From: Erinaceus europaeus
Lineage: Eukaryota > Chordata > Mammalia > Eulipotyphla > Erinaceidae
Direction of reading: 5' to 3'
Assembly (NCBI RefSeq): GCF_950295315.1
Contig: NC_080175.1
Span: 84,323,566 to 84,387,565, forward strand
DNA length: 64,000 bases
Each line of letters starts with the position of its first letter. Within the stretch, counting starts at the first letter, position 1. The translations under genes were made by a program, and so were the position numbers. The notes beneath the pieces are model-generated. The model had not been told where the DNA came from and searched no databases. It saw nothing but the letters and a program-made list of their open reading frames with translations. Positions 11,252 through 22,695 of the stretch are shown one piece after another.

Positions 11252-11564
11252 GGGGAGTCGGGTGGTAGCGCAGTGGGTTAAGCACAGGTGGAGCAAAGCG
11301 CAAGGACCAGCGTAAGGATCCGGGTTCGAGCCCCCGGCTCCCCACCTGCAGGGGAGTCGCTTCACAGGCGGTGAAGCAGGTCTGCAGGTATCTGTCTTTC
11401 TCTCCCCCTCTCTGTCTTCCCCTCCTCTCTCTATTTCTCTCTGTCCTATCCAATAACAACCACATCAATAACAACAACAATAATAACTACAACAACAATA
11501 ATAAAAAAAAAAGACAAGGGCAACAAAAGGGAAAATAAATAAATAAAATTAAAAAAAAGAAAAG
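11252..11564 (+). mobile_element. SINE family A, full length, with 15-bp TSD
   Basis: The best preserved family A copy, with intact tRNA promoter boxes: box A TAGCGCAGTGG at 11266-11276 and box B GGTTCGAGCC at 11323-11332. A stem-like CACCTGCAGGGGAGTCGC region, a CT-rich stretch, CAACAACAA repeats and GGGCAACAAAAGGGAAAAT follow, then a poly-A tail. The TSD AAAATGAGCATTTTA lies at 11237-11251 and 11565-11579 with no mismatch, so the insertion is fairly young. It is antisense to EPHA3. Confidence 0.95.
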
Positions 11565-12040
11565 AAAATGAGCATTTTAATCTCTATTTTTTCTATTTTG
11601 AATAACTCAGCAGAGATGAATTAGGTAGCCATCAGAGAAAGAAAGTGATCTACAACTTGCTATTCAGTTGCCCATCCTGAGTGCATGTTACACCGATATC
11701 GCTCAATTTATGACTGATGTTGTTACCATCACTAATATTTTAATTAGTAGGACTCTTTAGTCACAATTGTTAATATGGTAAAGGTCTTGTGACAACAGAA
11801 TCTGGACTCAAATAGGGCCATTTCTTTCAAACTCACGAGTCAGTTGGCATGCTTCTGTCATATCACGAACATTGTTATTTCCTATTGTTTCCACATGGCA
11901 TAGCAACTGTTATATCGAATAGCCTACTATAATTTATTAGGACAAACTTTGTTAGTATTTTCTTTTCTGCTTCTAACTTTTGTCTTAAAACTGGACAGAA
12001 ATTGAGACATAAAAACAGAAAGGGAAAACCTAAAGTAGAA

Positions 12041-12236
12041 CTTGGGCTGGGCTTGGCAAATTGCCCCCAAAGTAAAGGGCTCTGGGATGTATTTATGGGG
12101 GGGGGTATGTTACTTGATGGTACAGAAAGACCTAGGCTGGGGGTGAGTGTGTCTTGCAGAAAACAGAAATTTTACACATGTACCAACAACTGTATTTACT
12201 TCGAACCATTAATCCCCCAATGAAGATATTTTAAAA
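12041..12236 (+). mobile_element. LINE-1 3' end fragment
   Basis: GGGCTCTGGGATGTATTTAT, TGTTACTTGATGGTACAG, ACACATGTACCAACAACTG, AACCATTAATCCCCCAATG, A-rich end. Includes a G8 run near 12099. Confidence 0.5.
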
Positions 12237-12470
12237 ATGCAGAGTAAAAAAGCTATCTTTATGTTTTCTTGCTTTAGAGTAAGGAAAACAGTAAAAGTGG
12301 CCTGATCTGAACTAAAAGATATTAGAAAATGTGTTCTGTTTAGTCAATGTGGTTGCATTTTAATGAAAACGTACATCAACTGGAGGCTAGGAGGTGTGAT
12401 CATCCAATTTTGATGTAACTATGGTGATAGTAAAATAAGAAAATAGTACCTTAAGAAAAACCTAACATTC

Positions 12471-12678
12471 TGGGGCTGGGCTGTGGCACACACAGTTGAG
12501 TGCACAAGAATCTGAGTTCAAGTCCCCAGACTCCCACCTGCATGATGGAAGCTTCACAAGTGACCAAGCCTTGTTGCAGGAAGTAACTCTTTATTCCCTA
12601 CTCTACTTACCCCTTTCTGTTCAATTTTTTGCTGTCCTATCAAATAAATCAATACAGTTTTAAAAATTATTAAAAATG
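12471..12678 (+). mobile_element. SINE family B, first of a tandem pair
   Basis: GGGGCTGGGCTGTGGCACAC head, GAGTTCAAGTCCCC box B, GTTGCAGG, a short T/A tail. It is preceded by TAACATTC at 12463-12470 and followed by TAATATTC at 12679-12686. Confidence 0.75.
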
Positions 12679-12686
12679 TAATATTC

Positions 12687-12890
12687 TGGGGCCAGGCGGT
12701 GGCACAACTAGTTGAACGTACATGTTACAGTGTGCAAGGACCCAGGTTCAAGCCTCTGGCCCCCACCTGCAGGGTGAAGCAGGGCTGCAGGTGTCTCTCT
12801 GTCTCTCTCCCTCTTTATTCCCCCCTTCACCCTCAATTTCTGGCTGTATCTTTTCAATAAATAATAAAGATAATAAAAAAATTTAAAAGG
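12687..12890 (+). mobile_element. SINE family B, second of a tandem pair
   Basis: GGGGCCAGGCGGTGGCAC head, GGTTCAAGCCTCTGGCCC box B, GCAGGGCTGCAGGTGTCTC, CTTTTCAATAAATAATAAAG tail. It is flanked by TAATATTC at 12679 and TAACATTC at 12891. Confidence 0.85.
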
Positions 12891-12944
12891 TAACATTCTT
12901 TTTCCAAGAATACATTAAAAGTAAGGTAAAAATAAGACTTTTTC

Positions 12945-13230
12945 GGGAGTCAGGCGGTAGCGCAGAAGGTTAAATGCACATGGTGCAAAGCGCAAGAACC
13001 AGCATAAGGATCCCAGTTTGAACCCCAGACTCCCCACCTGCAGGGGATTCGCTTCACAGGTGGTGAAGGTCTGCAGGTGTCTATCTTTCTCTCTTCCTCT
13101 GTCTTCCCCTCCTCTCTCCATTCATTTCTCACTGTCCTATCAAACAATGGCGATATTAATAACAACAACAATAACTAAAACACCAATGAAAAACAAGGGC
13201 AACAAAAGGGAAAATAAACAAATAAATATA
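12945..13230 (+). mobile_element. SINE family A with 17-bp TSD
   Basis: GGGAGTCAGGCGGTAGCGCA head, CTGCAGGGGATTCGC, CACTGTCCTATC, AAGGGCAACAAAAGGGAAAA. The TSD AAAAATAAGACTTTTTC lies at 12928-12944 and 13231-13247, perfect. Confidence 0.95.
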
Positions 13231-13247
13231 AAAAATAAGACTTTTTC

Positions 13248-15346
13248 TAGTAGATAATTAAAATACTTTATCTTTCTAGTCTTAAGAAAATTCATTAGGG
13301 AAAGATTTGCTGACAAAAATTTACAGTGAAGGTTACAGATGAATTGTCAGGAACAGTGTCTCAAGATTCTAAATAAACACGGGTTTGTAAAAACCTTGAG
13401 AACATGCTTTAGAATTACCCTTCCATAGTTTCTAATTTTTGAGAGGCAAAACCATATAAGTGTGGAAACTATATCATTCCCAAATAAAATTAATAGAATT
13501 CATTGCTATTACTTAAAATAAATTTCATTTCTAACTACATGAGAAACAACAAATATAAACACTCAGACCCCCAATTAAAATAGTCCGTTCGCTGTGGGAG
13601 TTTCAGCTGCTGATTTTTAACAGCTGACCCCAGAGGTTCCAGAAATCAGGTGAGTCAGGATGTAAGGCTCCTAATCCCTTCACACTAATAATTAAGGGCA
13701 ACACATAGAGCAACTGGGTTGTGTCAAGAAAACCAGATAATAAACACATGCACATGTGTTAAGCTGTACTATTTTACAGCTCGTTCTGTGCAAACACAAT
13801 AATTTACATTTCCATTTTACCAGCATGAGTTGCCCTAAGGACACAAAAAAAATTAGAAAAGATTCAACTAGAGAGGGCAAGGATCTTAAGAGGTGAAACA
13901 TTTCTTTCCTTTTGAAGCAATATTATAGGATTGGTAACAAGGCTGGAGGGAACAGTTCATAGTTAGAGCTTTTTAAAGTAATACCAAATAAATGGTCTGA
14001 AATAAACCAGCTGTAGTATTAAGACACAGAAAGTTTACGACATGTGTGTAAGTTACTTTATGCCCTTGTAGCTAAGATTTTTTTGTCTATCCTAAGAATA
14101 GCATGCATTTAATGAAAATTAAAGTGTCAACAAAATTTATCAGCAATCCAACAGCTAAAACCAAGTACAGCAGTAGAGGAACCTGATTACAGTTGGCTAT
14201 AGCAATTTTATCAATGTACCAAATTCATGAAATGTTTAACTCCTGTATAAAGAACTATTCTCAAGACAGTATTTACATTCATTGTCCAATTCAAATTATA
14301 AGTATCTCACTTCACAGAGATACAGTCTAACTTATGCACAGAGATTGTGATTCAGTACTGTGTGTGTGCAAAAAAAAAAGTAAGACAAATATACTGTAAA
14401 TTACTCATACACTTTCACGAGTTGGTAATTTAGTTTGGAATGATGAGGAGTCATTATTAGGAAGTAGTATTGTACTCCTGTGAATTGTTCCATAGACTTA
14501 GAAATAAAGTGGACAAAATAATTCCTGCAACCTCTGGCACTGTTTCTACCACACAACAATATATATTTTGGGAAACATTCTGAGCATATGAGCACGTATC
14601 TTTCCTGTGTACGAATTTCTTCTAGAATAGTGTTTCCTTTAAAGTCACTGATTAGCAATTACCACATTAAACAGAGTCATAGTTTGGGAAAGCAAGACGT
14701 TTGGGTTGTTTTTGTTTCATCAGAAAAGGGAAATGAATATCCTTGTTAGATATAAACACTTTGCTTTTTAGGAGATTATTTCTTTTAGAAAATGTTTTTT
14801 TTAAAAAAGAATAAATTGATTAGTATTATAGTGGGATATGGTAGGGAATGCTGGTTTATCTACGACTTGGATATCATGTAACTCCAAATGGAACAGTTTA
14901 TTCCAAAGATTCTCTCCTAGTTGGTTGGTCAAATGGAGTAAGGCACTTCACATAAACAAAAGTTGTTTATATTTATTTGGCAATTAGGAACGGGAAAAGG
15001 CTCTAATTTAAATTTTACTAACGGACTAGTAAGAAGGAAATTGAAGATACGGCTTGCCTTTCAGCCACGCAGAGCAAACTGTAGTACACACTCCCCATCA
15101 AATCTATTATTTGAATATAAACCACAGGTTACCCTTCATTTTAGTTTAACTATGCTGAAATGTGGTCATGTAAAAATGTCTTAATGCAGAATCATGGATT
15201 TCCTCCTCAGTTTAAAATAAATTTAATTTGCTCACTTTCCCCATAAAATTATTTTTGAATTCTCTTTGTCAGAGAGAAGTTACCTGATTATAAATAAACA
15301 GCAGCTAAAATTAAAATGGTAAGGCCAAAACAGCTTAGAAACTTAC
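13248..15346. other. EPHA3: EPHA3 intron 9, gene-proximal part, repeat-free
   Basis: About 2.1 kb up to exon 9 with no recognised transposon. There is a short purine/A run at 14371. Nothing coding is seen. Confidence 0.5.
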
Positions 15347-15414
15347 AGTGTCCATTCCCAAAGTGAAGTCGTTTTCCATCTGTGCCATGTTTTGACTTCT
15401 TGTAACCACAAAAC
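15347..15414 (-). CDS. EPHA3: EPHA3 exon 9: short juxtamembrane exon
   Basis: This 68-bp exon (acceptor ...cttctag, donor gtaagt) completes the arginine after the membrane helix. It then encodes 22 residues, FCGYKKSKHGTDGKRLHFGN plus GH, and passes one T to exon 10, where T+TA makes leucine. It is the basic cytoplasmic stretch just inside the membrane. Human EPHA3, as I recall it, has a single lysine after FCGY (21 residues, 65-bp exon), so this copy appears to carry one extra AAG codon in a tandem AAG AAG. It also has Thr and Gly where human has Ala and Glu in the GADE segment. The reading frame is kept. Exon identity is secure because it joins exons 8 and 10 in phase. Confidence 0.93.
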
Positions 15415-16085
15415 CTAGAAGTAAAAGGAGAATTCACAAAGAATACATTTAAAACAATTCTTTCTGCTCAGAATGTGCAAAAAAAGGAGTATTTTATTTA
15501 AACAATTAAATGCTTTAGTAAAAGTTTATTGAGTCCATATTTTCTAAATCATCTGTAGAAGTCCTATTTCCCCAGGGACCCTGGAAAGCAGCTTAATGAG
15601 ATACGTGGAGTTGCTTCCCCACTGTGCAGACCCCCTTCATTACAGTTTTTATAATGACTTTAGAATGTGTTTATAGTATATCTTAAGCAACTATTGCTAC
15701 ATACAATGAATGAAAGCTAAAGTCTCCACTGTTAATGGCTAGTGTTATGCAGAGTTACCAGTGCTCTGGGTGAGAAACAGGGAAATCTAAAGCATATTTT
15801 GAAGACTGAAGAGATCATTGAAAGTAGGTTCATAAAAGCAAACAAGCAGTGGTGTCAAAAGAGAGTAGTGCTATGTGATGAAGAGTAGAGGTAATTTAAT
15901 AGAAAACTAAAAAGAAAAGGAAAGAAAAGAAAAGAAATAACAGAGTGCAAAAGAAAAAATAAAGCTAATACTAGTAGATATGCCCTTCTTTTCATTTTAT
16001 TGGTCATATTCTCCAAATTTTTAGCAGCAAAGGGCAAGAGCAAAGTAATAATGAAAATAACTTACAAAACAGACTGTGAACTCAC
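15415..16085. other. EPHA3: EPHA3 intron 8 (671 bp)
   Basis: Complete short intron between the transmembrane and juxtamembrane exons. It holds an A/G-rich run (AAAAGGAAAGAAAAG) around 15905-15940 and no transposon. Confidence 0.7.
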
Positions 16086-16188
16086 CTTCCAATCAAAATG
16101 TAGGTGACGACAGTGAGGAGAATAATTGCTACTGCCGCTGAAATGGCAATCATTACTACTTGGCTATTTTCACCAGAGATGGAGAAAG
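16086..16188 (-). CDS. EPHA3: EPHA3 exon 8: transmembrane helix
   Basis: This is a 103-bp exon with acceptor ...aaccttgcag and donor gtgagt. Two bases complete a serine begun in exon 7, 33 codons follow, and two bases are left for an arginine. It encodes the extracellular stalk FSISGENSQ and then the single hydrophobic helix VVMIAISAAVAIILLTVV, ending TYILIGR with a basic stop-transfer residue. This matches the EPHA3 membrane segment closely and is unlike EPHA4, A5 or A7, so it is the best single marker of gene identity in the window. Small residues (A, S, G) along one helix face suit helix-helix packing (inference). Intron 8 between this exon and exon 9 is only 671 bp. Confidence 0.96.
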
Positions 16189-19165
16189 CTGCAAGGTTGA
16201 AAATAAATGAATAAATACCTAAATTGGCAGGCATTAACACATCATAACATCTACATGGAAAAACTAATCCCTTAAGTACCAATTACTCTTAGACCTAAAA
16301 TGTTATTTAATTTATGTAATGGTATAAAATATTATCACTTAGTTTAGAAAATGGATATTTCTACGATTTTGCTTGAAGTGTTGACCTAATATAATTCAAC
16401 TCTGTTTCAATTCAAGCGTGGAATAGTCTAGAGTACTTTGTTTTATCCTCACTGGTAGAAACTCACTAGGAAGAAAAAAAAAAGAAAGAAAGGAAAAGAA
16501 AGCAGAAGCTATGAGAAGAACCTCAAGACTGAGATTTCCAAGAATGAAATTATAAAAAAATTTTTCTGATTAAACTCATTTTGTTTAAAACATACACCAG
16601 TCCTATGAAACCCAAGATATATCAAACAAATTGTTCATCTCTTTGACTTCCCTACCTTGTAAACGGTCAATCAACTCGTTCATTCACCTAGATGAAAAAT
16701 GACAAACAAGGCTCTGGAGCCAAATCTGTTACACCTCAAAAAGGTATAACTCAAGAAGTCTACACTGTTTTTTAATGGTTATCAAAAGTTAACACAAAAT
16801 ATATTGTGATAGTGGAACATTTTATAAAGCTCACATTTTGCTACCCCTAAAAATTTTTATAAGCATACTCTCATATTCAAATACATTTGTGTATTATCTA
16901 TGGTTGTCTTTATGCTATGAATGTTGAAGAGAAAGTATATATGCAAAAACGCTAAATATTTATTACCTAAATCTTTACAAAAAATAAAGAGGAAGTTTAC
17001 TGGTCCTTAACCACAACCAATGCTTGTCTAATTTTAATGTTCATACCATACACTTGGAGCTCTATGAAAAAGTCCTGACTCAATCAGATTAAAGCAAGGA
17101 CTGTGATGCTGTATTTCTTAGATTTTAGTGCTACTGCTACAGTTACTACTGCTGTTAAACCACAGTATTTTAAGTATCTGGAATTCAAACTGTTCGTGTG
17201 AATTCATTTGGACCACTATTTCTCCTGATCATTCAAAGTATAAGTCACTTAATTCTTGTAAGACTCCAAGTAGATATCTTCTTTTCTCTTCTGGATTATA
17301 ATTTGAAGTTCACTTCTTGGTCTCTTTTTTACATTATCTTCCCATCTTCTACCTGGTAACCAGCATTCTCCTTCTAAACCATGACATGTATTATCTCATC
17401 CTCATGCATAAAAATGTACAGAACACTTCCAGATTAAGTATACAAATTCTTCACTAGAATAAGAAGCCTCCAGGCTTCTTATGCGTTGAGTTCTAAGCTT
17501 TCTAAAATGCGTGTAGCTTGCTAGCAAACCATTTCATGTGATAAAATGAACATATGCTGCTTTTGTAGTAAATGCTGATGTGAATAAATGAATGAGTGAA
17601 ATTCTAAACGGAAAAAATTAGAATAGGTCTATCCTATGCTTTGTTTTGTTTGATTTTCTATCACGTCTCCAGATGCTAGATATCACAAATTCAACCTGAT
17701 AAAAACTTAGATTTTGAAAGTTTTCTCTAAAATAGTAGTATGGCTTGAGGAATAGTTAAATGATGTAAGTAAAAAAGCATGGCAAATAGGCTGTTAAAAG
17801 CTTTTCTAAGCACCTGAAAAGAGAGTTCAAAGTGTAGCAAGATTGGATATCCATAATATAAACTGTTGCTAACACTTCATTCTGTACTGCTACCTGACTA
17901 CCATTTGCACTTTTTACAGTCCTTGGAGAGGCTCCTGTGAGGGCTATCAAGCCCACTACTGCAGTGGGCAGGCTGTGTTCATCTCAGCATGTCAGTTTCT
18001 ACCTAACCCAGTATAGGACTCTTTCAATGGGCAACTTTTACTCTGAAGCTTCCCATTACCTTGATAGGACCCTTGGAATCACAGTACTGTCCAAGGCCCC
18101 ATTTCCCCCCCTCCTCCCAGTTCCTGATTTCTTTCCTATATCTTAGTCTCCTGCTAGCATTCTTTACCCTCCACAGGTATTTCCTCCGATTAAACTCTTA
18201 GAATTCCTTAATATCTAGTTCCCAGGAGACCAGGGCTAATATTTCCCTCTTCACTGGTGACAAATTTGTTAATAGTTTGAGGGGGAAAAACATCCAGTGT
18301 TTCAGTGATGCTCTGGCAAACTTATAATATTAACAACTCTATCTCCTTGTTTTCATCTTGTGAACTTCAGCAAGTTTGAATTTTCTGACAACTTCAATTA
18401 GAGAGTTTTGAAAATAAATAATGAGTTAAATTGCAGGGAAACATGATAGAAGAAAAAGATCCTCTATTTATTTTCTGGTCAGTGAGAGAACTTAACAAGA
18501 ACATTTTTTACCATTTCCTCTAGCTCTAAGCGTCTATGAATTCCAGAAACTATTTAAAGCACAGAACCAACTTAGATCCATTTTGATTAGCAAATTTTTG
18601 ATATGAATTATATTGATTAAATGTGTATTACAGAGTTGTCTGACTAATTTATTCTGTATGCTGTTAAGTATTACTATCTATTCCATTTCATAGAGACTGG
18701 ATTCAATGTGTTTTCTTACAGGCAGTCTGCTGCCCAGTTCTAGTCACTTGCAATTGCAGGCATCTTACACATAAGGCTGACTTTCTCCCCCAAAAATAGA
18801 ATTGTGAAGAGCTCTTTCTCATGAACTAGATTATCTAAGTATGTACTTATTTACTGGGTGATATAGTATGGTTTATGGTGAAATATGATTTACACTAAAA
18901 CTTATCTTAGGGAAATGTGAAAATGTATCCTCGTGACAGGAATAGTTCTATAAATCAACATTGCCTCAATAAAGTGATAATAAAATGGGAAAACAAAGAA
19001 ATTAAGAAAAGAACTTTTGGGGGCAAAATTCCTTAGACCCTGCTGTGCTCGAGCATTGCATGTGCACAATTTTACTACTCCAAGTGCAATATATATTTTA
19101 CATTCACATATACTGACAGGAAGTAGCATTTGAACTGCATTTGATGCCATGGTGTTTGTTCACTT
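16189..19165. other. EPHA3: EPHA3 intron 7, exon 8-proximal part, repeat-free
   Basis: Nearly 3 kb with no SINE or LINE that I can recognise. Two longer open frames, at 17756-17956 (-) and 17937-18146 (+), overlap head to head and show no family motif; I treat them as chance. Confidence 0.5.
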
Positions 19166-19169
19166 GTTC

Positions 19170-19241
19170 CCAGATTTGAACCTAGCCCATGTGCATGATA
19201 AGGCACATACCCTACTGGGTGAGCTCTCACTGGCCTGACCC
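19170..19241 (-). mobile_element. SINE head fragment, minus strand
   Basis: CAGATTTGAACCTAGCCC (box B reversed) and GGTGAGCTCTCACTGGCCTG (head reversed). Only about 70 bp remain. Confidence 0.4.
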
Positions 19242-19242
19242 G

Positions 19243-19431
19243 GGTATTTTATTTTTATTATTGATTAAAAAATATATTTAATTAATTAATTTATTTATTG
19301 GATAGATACAGCCAGAAATTGAGAAGGAAAGGAGTGATAGGGAGAAAGACAGAGAAACACCTGCAACACTACTTCACCACTCACCTTGTAGGTGGGGATC
19401 ATTGTAACATGTGAGCTCAACCAGGTGCACC
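19243..19431 (-). mobile_element. SINE family B, minus strand
   Basis: T/A-rich tail, TTGGATAGATACAGCCAG, AAATTGAGAAGGAAAGG, ACACCTGCAACACTACTTC, GTAGGTGGGGATCATTG, TGAGCTCAACCAGGTGC. Confidence 0.75.
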
Positions 19432-19916
19432 ATGATGGTTTTAAAATGGATTATTTGTTAAATCAAAGATACAAAAGCCTCATCAAGAATGTATACACAA
19501 AATTCACCACAGCAATATCTGTGACATCTGAAATCACAGTACAGTTCTTAGATTTTCTGTCAATTTTTTTTAAGTTTAAAAACTTAAAAACATGCTAAAT
19601 AAATTGACGTGCAAGACTATACATCACTATCTGTCTTTGGTAATGTCCTCCTATATCCCAATGTGCCTAATTGCTAGCATGGCTTATAAGATGCTAGCAA
19701 TAATATCACATTTACATTTGTATTTATACAAGTTGGTGGCTTTCTTGGGTAAATTAAATATAGATACTTTTAGTTGTTAATAAAAATGTCTACATAAAAG
19801 ATAAAAGAATGTAATCTATGATTAGTTTGCAACTGGGAATTTTTTTTTTTGCACCACATAAAAGTTTGAACTTCCAATTTTAATAGGAAATTGTTCCTTA
19901 ACACTGTGTGGTCCAG
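19432..19916. other. EPHA3: EPHA3 intron 7, unique
   Basis: AT-rich, no recognised element. Confidence 0.4.
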
Positions 19917-20072
19917 TTTATTTATTTATGTATTTATCTTGTTTGTTTGTTTGATTTAACCAGAAAGAAAGACTGGGGGAGAGGGTGAAAGACAGCACAG
20001 CACTGAATCTTCACCCATGCAGCGAGGGGCAGGCTGGAACTTTAGTTGCACTGATAGCAGAATAGCACACTA
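19917..20072 (-). mobile_element. Old SINE-like element, minus strand
   Basis: T-rich tail with (TTTG)n, AACCAGAAAGAAAGACTGGG, GAAAGACAGCACAGCACTG. It has a SINE layout but weak family assignment. Confidence 0.4.
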
Positions 20073-20090
20073 TTAATTGTAAGCGATTTC

Positions 20091-20379
20091 TTTTCTATTT
20101 TTATTTATTTATTTATTTCCTTTTGTTGCCCTTGTTTTTTATTGTTGTAGTTATTATTGTTGTTATTGATGTTGTCGTTGTTGGATAGGACAAAGAGAAA
20201 TGGAGAAAGGAGGGGAAGACAGAGGGGGAGAGAAAGATAGACACCTGCAGACCTGCTTCACAGCCTGTGAAGTGACTCGCCTGCAGGTGGGGAGCCGGGG
20301 GCTCTAACCCGGATCCTTACGTTGGTCCTTGCGCTTTGCGCCACCTGCGCTTAACCCTCTTTGCTACCGCCCGACTCCC
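20091..20379 (-). mobile_element. SINE family A, minus strand, with 16-bp TSD
   Basis: TTTTGTTGCCCTTG tail, GTTGTTGGATAGGACAAAG, CACCTGCAGACCTGCTTCAC, GGTGGGGAGCCGGGGGC, GCTACCGCCCGACTCCC. The TSDs are AATTGTAAGCGATTTC at 20075-20090 and AACTGTAAGCAATTTC at 20380-20395 (14 of 16). Confidence 0.92.
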
Positions 20380-20715
20380 AACTGTAAGCAATTTCATCAG
20401 TCTAGCCATTTAAACTATTTAAATTTTTAAAATCTTGATCACATGACGTCTGTGGCATTTTACATTTTAACTTCAGAATCCTTCACAAAGTGGTCATCCC
20501 ATCACGAGAGTACTAGGGGAAATCTTGAAGGAAAGATTTATATTTTTGAGAATTATTGCTGTTTTTTAAAATAAACTTGCCATGCTTTAGCTGTGAATCA
20601 ATGATTTCTAAAAACACTACAGTCTCTATATTATACAGAAGTTAATCAATCGCTATTGCGATTAATTTTTTTAATTGCCTAAAAAAAAACTTTCTCCATA
20701 ATATTTGCATTATTA

Positions 20716-20875
20716 GGCGGGCCAGTGGCTCAGTAGAAGACCATATGCTTCCTTGCATCAAGCTCTGAGTTCGGTTTCTAGTACTATATGGAAAAAAGAC
20801 AAACTGCACCAAGAATGAAAATGGATCCAACACCACAGACAGAACAGCGGGATAGAACTTTTATGTCCTCTCTCT
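20716..20875 (+). mobile_element. tRNA-like SINE, diverged
   Basis: GCGGGCCAGTGGCTCAGTAG head, GAGTTCGGTTTCTAG box B, A-rich middle, CTCTCTCTC end. The family is not certain. Confidence 0.45.
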
Positions 20876-20901
20876 CTAAAACTGTAGATTTAATTCAAGT
20901 T

Positions 20902-21045
20902 GGGAGGAGAGTTTATCTTGTAGGGAGCACACTTCGCCATCCGTGAAGATCTGTATTTGATTCACTGTGGGAGTCAAGAACTCCTCTCCTCTCTGTCTCC
21001 CTTCCACTCTGACTTTCTCTGTATTAAGTTAAAAAAAAAAAAAAG
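20902..21045 (+). mobile_element. SINE with poly-A tail
   Basis: GGAGGAGAGTTTATCTTGTA, GTATTTGATTCACTG box B-like, TCTCCTCTCTGTCTCCC, A14 tail. Confidence 0.5.
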
Positions 21046-21484
21046 AATTTCTGGAGAGGCTAATGAGTGGTATCTTGAGTTCAATCCCTGACATTGCATT
21101 TAAAAGTAAAAATTGAAAAAAAAAAGCCTTACCGTATTTATTTAAGCATTCTCATATTATTTTTAACTCTATTGTCTGCTAGGTATGAAATCTGGACATA
21201 CAATTGTTATCATGCCAATAGCACTGTGGTTTTGCATCATTAATAACGTATTTTAGAAAAACTAAATTATAGGAACAGGGAAAATGGTACATTAAAACAG
21301 TACAGAGTTCAACTTACTTTTAGTGAAGAACTAGACATAGTCAGCCCTGCATGATCTGTTGCTAAGGGTATATATCTTTGTCTTTTTGCTTACTTGAAAA
21401 CTATGAATTTGTTATAGCAGACTTAGAGTGATACATATGCTTTTTCCTATTGTAAACAAATTAACACTTAACATGATAAGTAAT

Positions 21485-21768
21485 GGGAGTCAGGCGGTAG
21501 CACGGTGGGTTAAGCACACTTGGTGCAAAGCGCAAGGATCTGTGTAAGGATCCCAGTTGGAACCCCCAGATCCCCACCTGTAAGTAGTCCCTTCACAGGC
21601 GGTGAAGCAGGTCGGCAGGTGTCTATCTTTCTCTCCCTCTCTCTGTCTTCTCCTGCTCTCTACATTTCTCTCTGTCCTGTACAATAACAACAACAATAAT
21701 AACTACAACAACAATGAAAAACAAGGGCAACAAAAGGGAAAATAAATAAATATAAAAATTTATAGAAA
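21485..21768 (+). mobile_element. SINE family A with short TSD
   Basis: GGGAGTCAGGCGGTAGCAC head, CTCTGTCCTGTACAATAAC, AAGGGCAACAAAAGGGAAAA tail. ATGATAAGT at 21473-21481 and 21769-21777. Confidence 0.88.
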
Positions 21769-21802
21769 ATGATAAGTTATATATACTATGGAAAAGATAA
21801 CC

Positions 21803-22005
21803 AGGGCCAGTGGTGCTGCCCCTGGATAAGCACTCACATTACAATATTCAATGACCAGGCTCAAGCCCCTGATCCCCTCCTGCAGAGGGAAAGCTTTACA
21901 AGTGGTGAAGCAGGGCTATAGGTGTCTCTCTGTCTTCCTCTCTACCTCCCCCTCCCTTTTCAACCTCTCTCTACCTCTATCCAATAATAAATAGACAAAT
22001 AAAAA
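21803..22005 (+). mobile_element. SINE family B with 12-bp TSD
   Basis: GGGCCAGTGGTGCTGCCCC head, CAGGCTCAAGCCCC box B, GCAGGGCTATAGGTGTCTC, CTCTATCCAATAATAAAT tail. The TSDs are GAAAAGATAACC at 21791 and GAAAAGATGACC at 22006 (11 of 12). Confidence 0.88.
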
Positions 22006-22017
22006 GAAAAGATGACC

Positions 22018-22620
22018 TAAATCACACAAATCATTTTCTGTTTAATATTAAGTAGTTTTGAATCTATTAGCAAATATAAGTATTTCATATATGTGTGTTC
22101 TTCAAAGTTTCTTTTGTAGCTAGTTTTAATAACAGATAATTTCTTAATTAATGAGTTTAACAGAAGCCCTAACTCATATTTACTTTATATTATCACAGTG
22201 ATCTTACAGTTTTGAAAATTATATTTTAGTAGGGAAGTTTCCCATTATGAAACAAATGTTTTCAAAACAAAGTATTATCAAGAAAATGTTTGCCAATTTT
22301 ATTCCAATTTTAGTGAGTTTGAAGTCAAACAATGTATGTGAGCCTTTCTATACCATTTATACAGAACTGAATGTGCTAAGGATTAAAACGAAATTGAGAT
22401 CCTCAAAGGTCAACAGATTTTTTTTGGTAGCTCACTAAATTATACAATAAACCTATAAAATCCAGGTTAACAGGTATGGAATGTATTGCCATTCTAAATA
22501 ATGTTGCACAAAACAACTCATGGCCAATAATAATTAAAAAAAGACACTCTTAACAAGAGAAGACGTTTGATTTTTTTTTCACAAAAGAATTATAAATAAT
22601 AACAAAAACAATAACCCAGA
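22018..22620. other. EPHA3: EPHA3 intron 7, unique AT-rich
   Basis: No recognised element. On the gene strand it lies downstream of the candidate intronic poly(A) site. Confidence 0.45.
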
Positions 22621-22683
22621 CACATCCATACACAAAAATACCTGGGCCCAATGCTATTCAAGTTGTTAAATTCTAAGTAATAT

Positions 22684-22689
22684 TTTATT
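22684..22689 (-). promoter_or_regulatory. EPHA3: Intronic polyadenylation signal AATAAA
   Basis: A canonical AATAAA lies 6 bases after the readthrough stop codon. Downstream in the transcript, at about 22640-22610, is a U/GU-rich stretch (TATTTTTGTGTATGGATGTG and on), the usual partner of a poly(A) site. Signal, spacing and downstream element together fit a real alternative 3' end in intron 7. Confidence 0.55.
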
Positions 22690-22695
22690 TATGTA

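Noticed and set aside
11235..11480. Recurring open frame with DRTERN...GGEKDRHLQTCF-like peptide, also at 21490, 24268, 32404, 39890
   Set aside because: This is the antisense translation of the SINE family A body, repeated wherever that SINE occurs.
17756..18146. Two head-to-head open frames with a shared start region
   Set aside because: Both short, with no family resemblance and no promoter or splice context; taken as chance.
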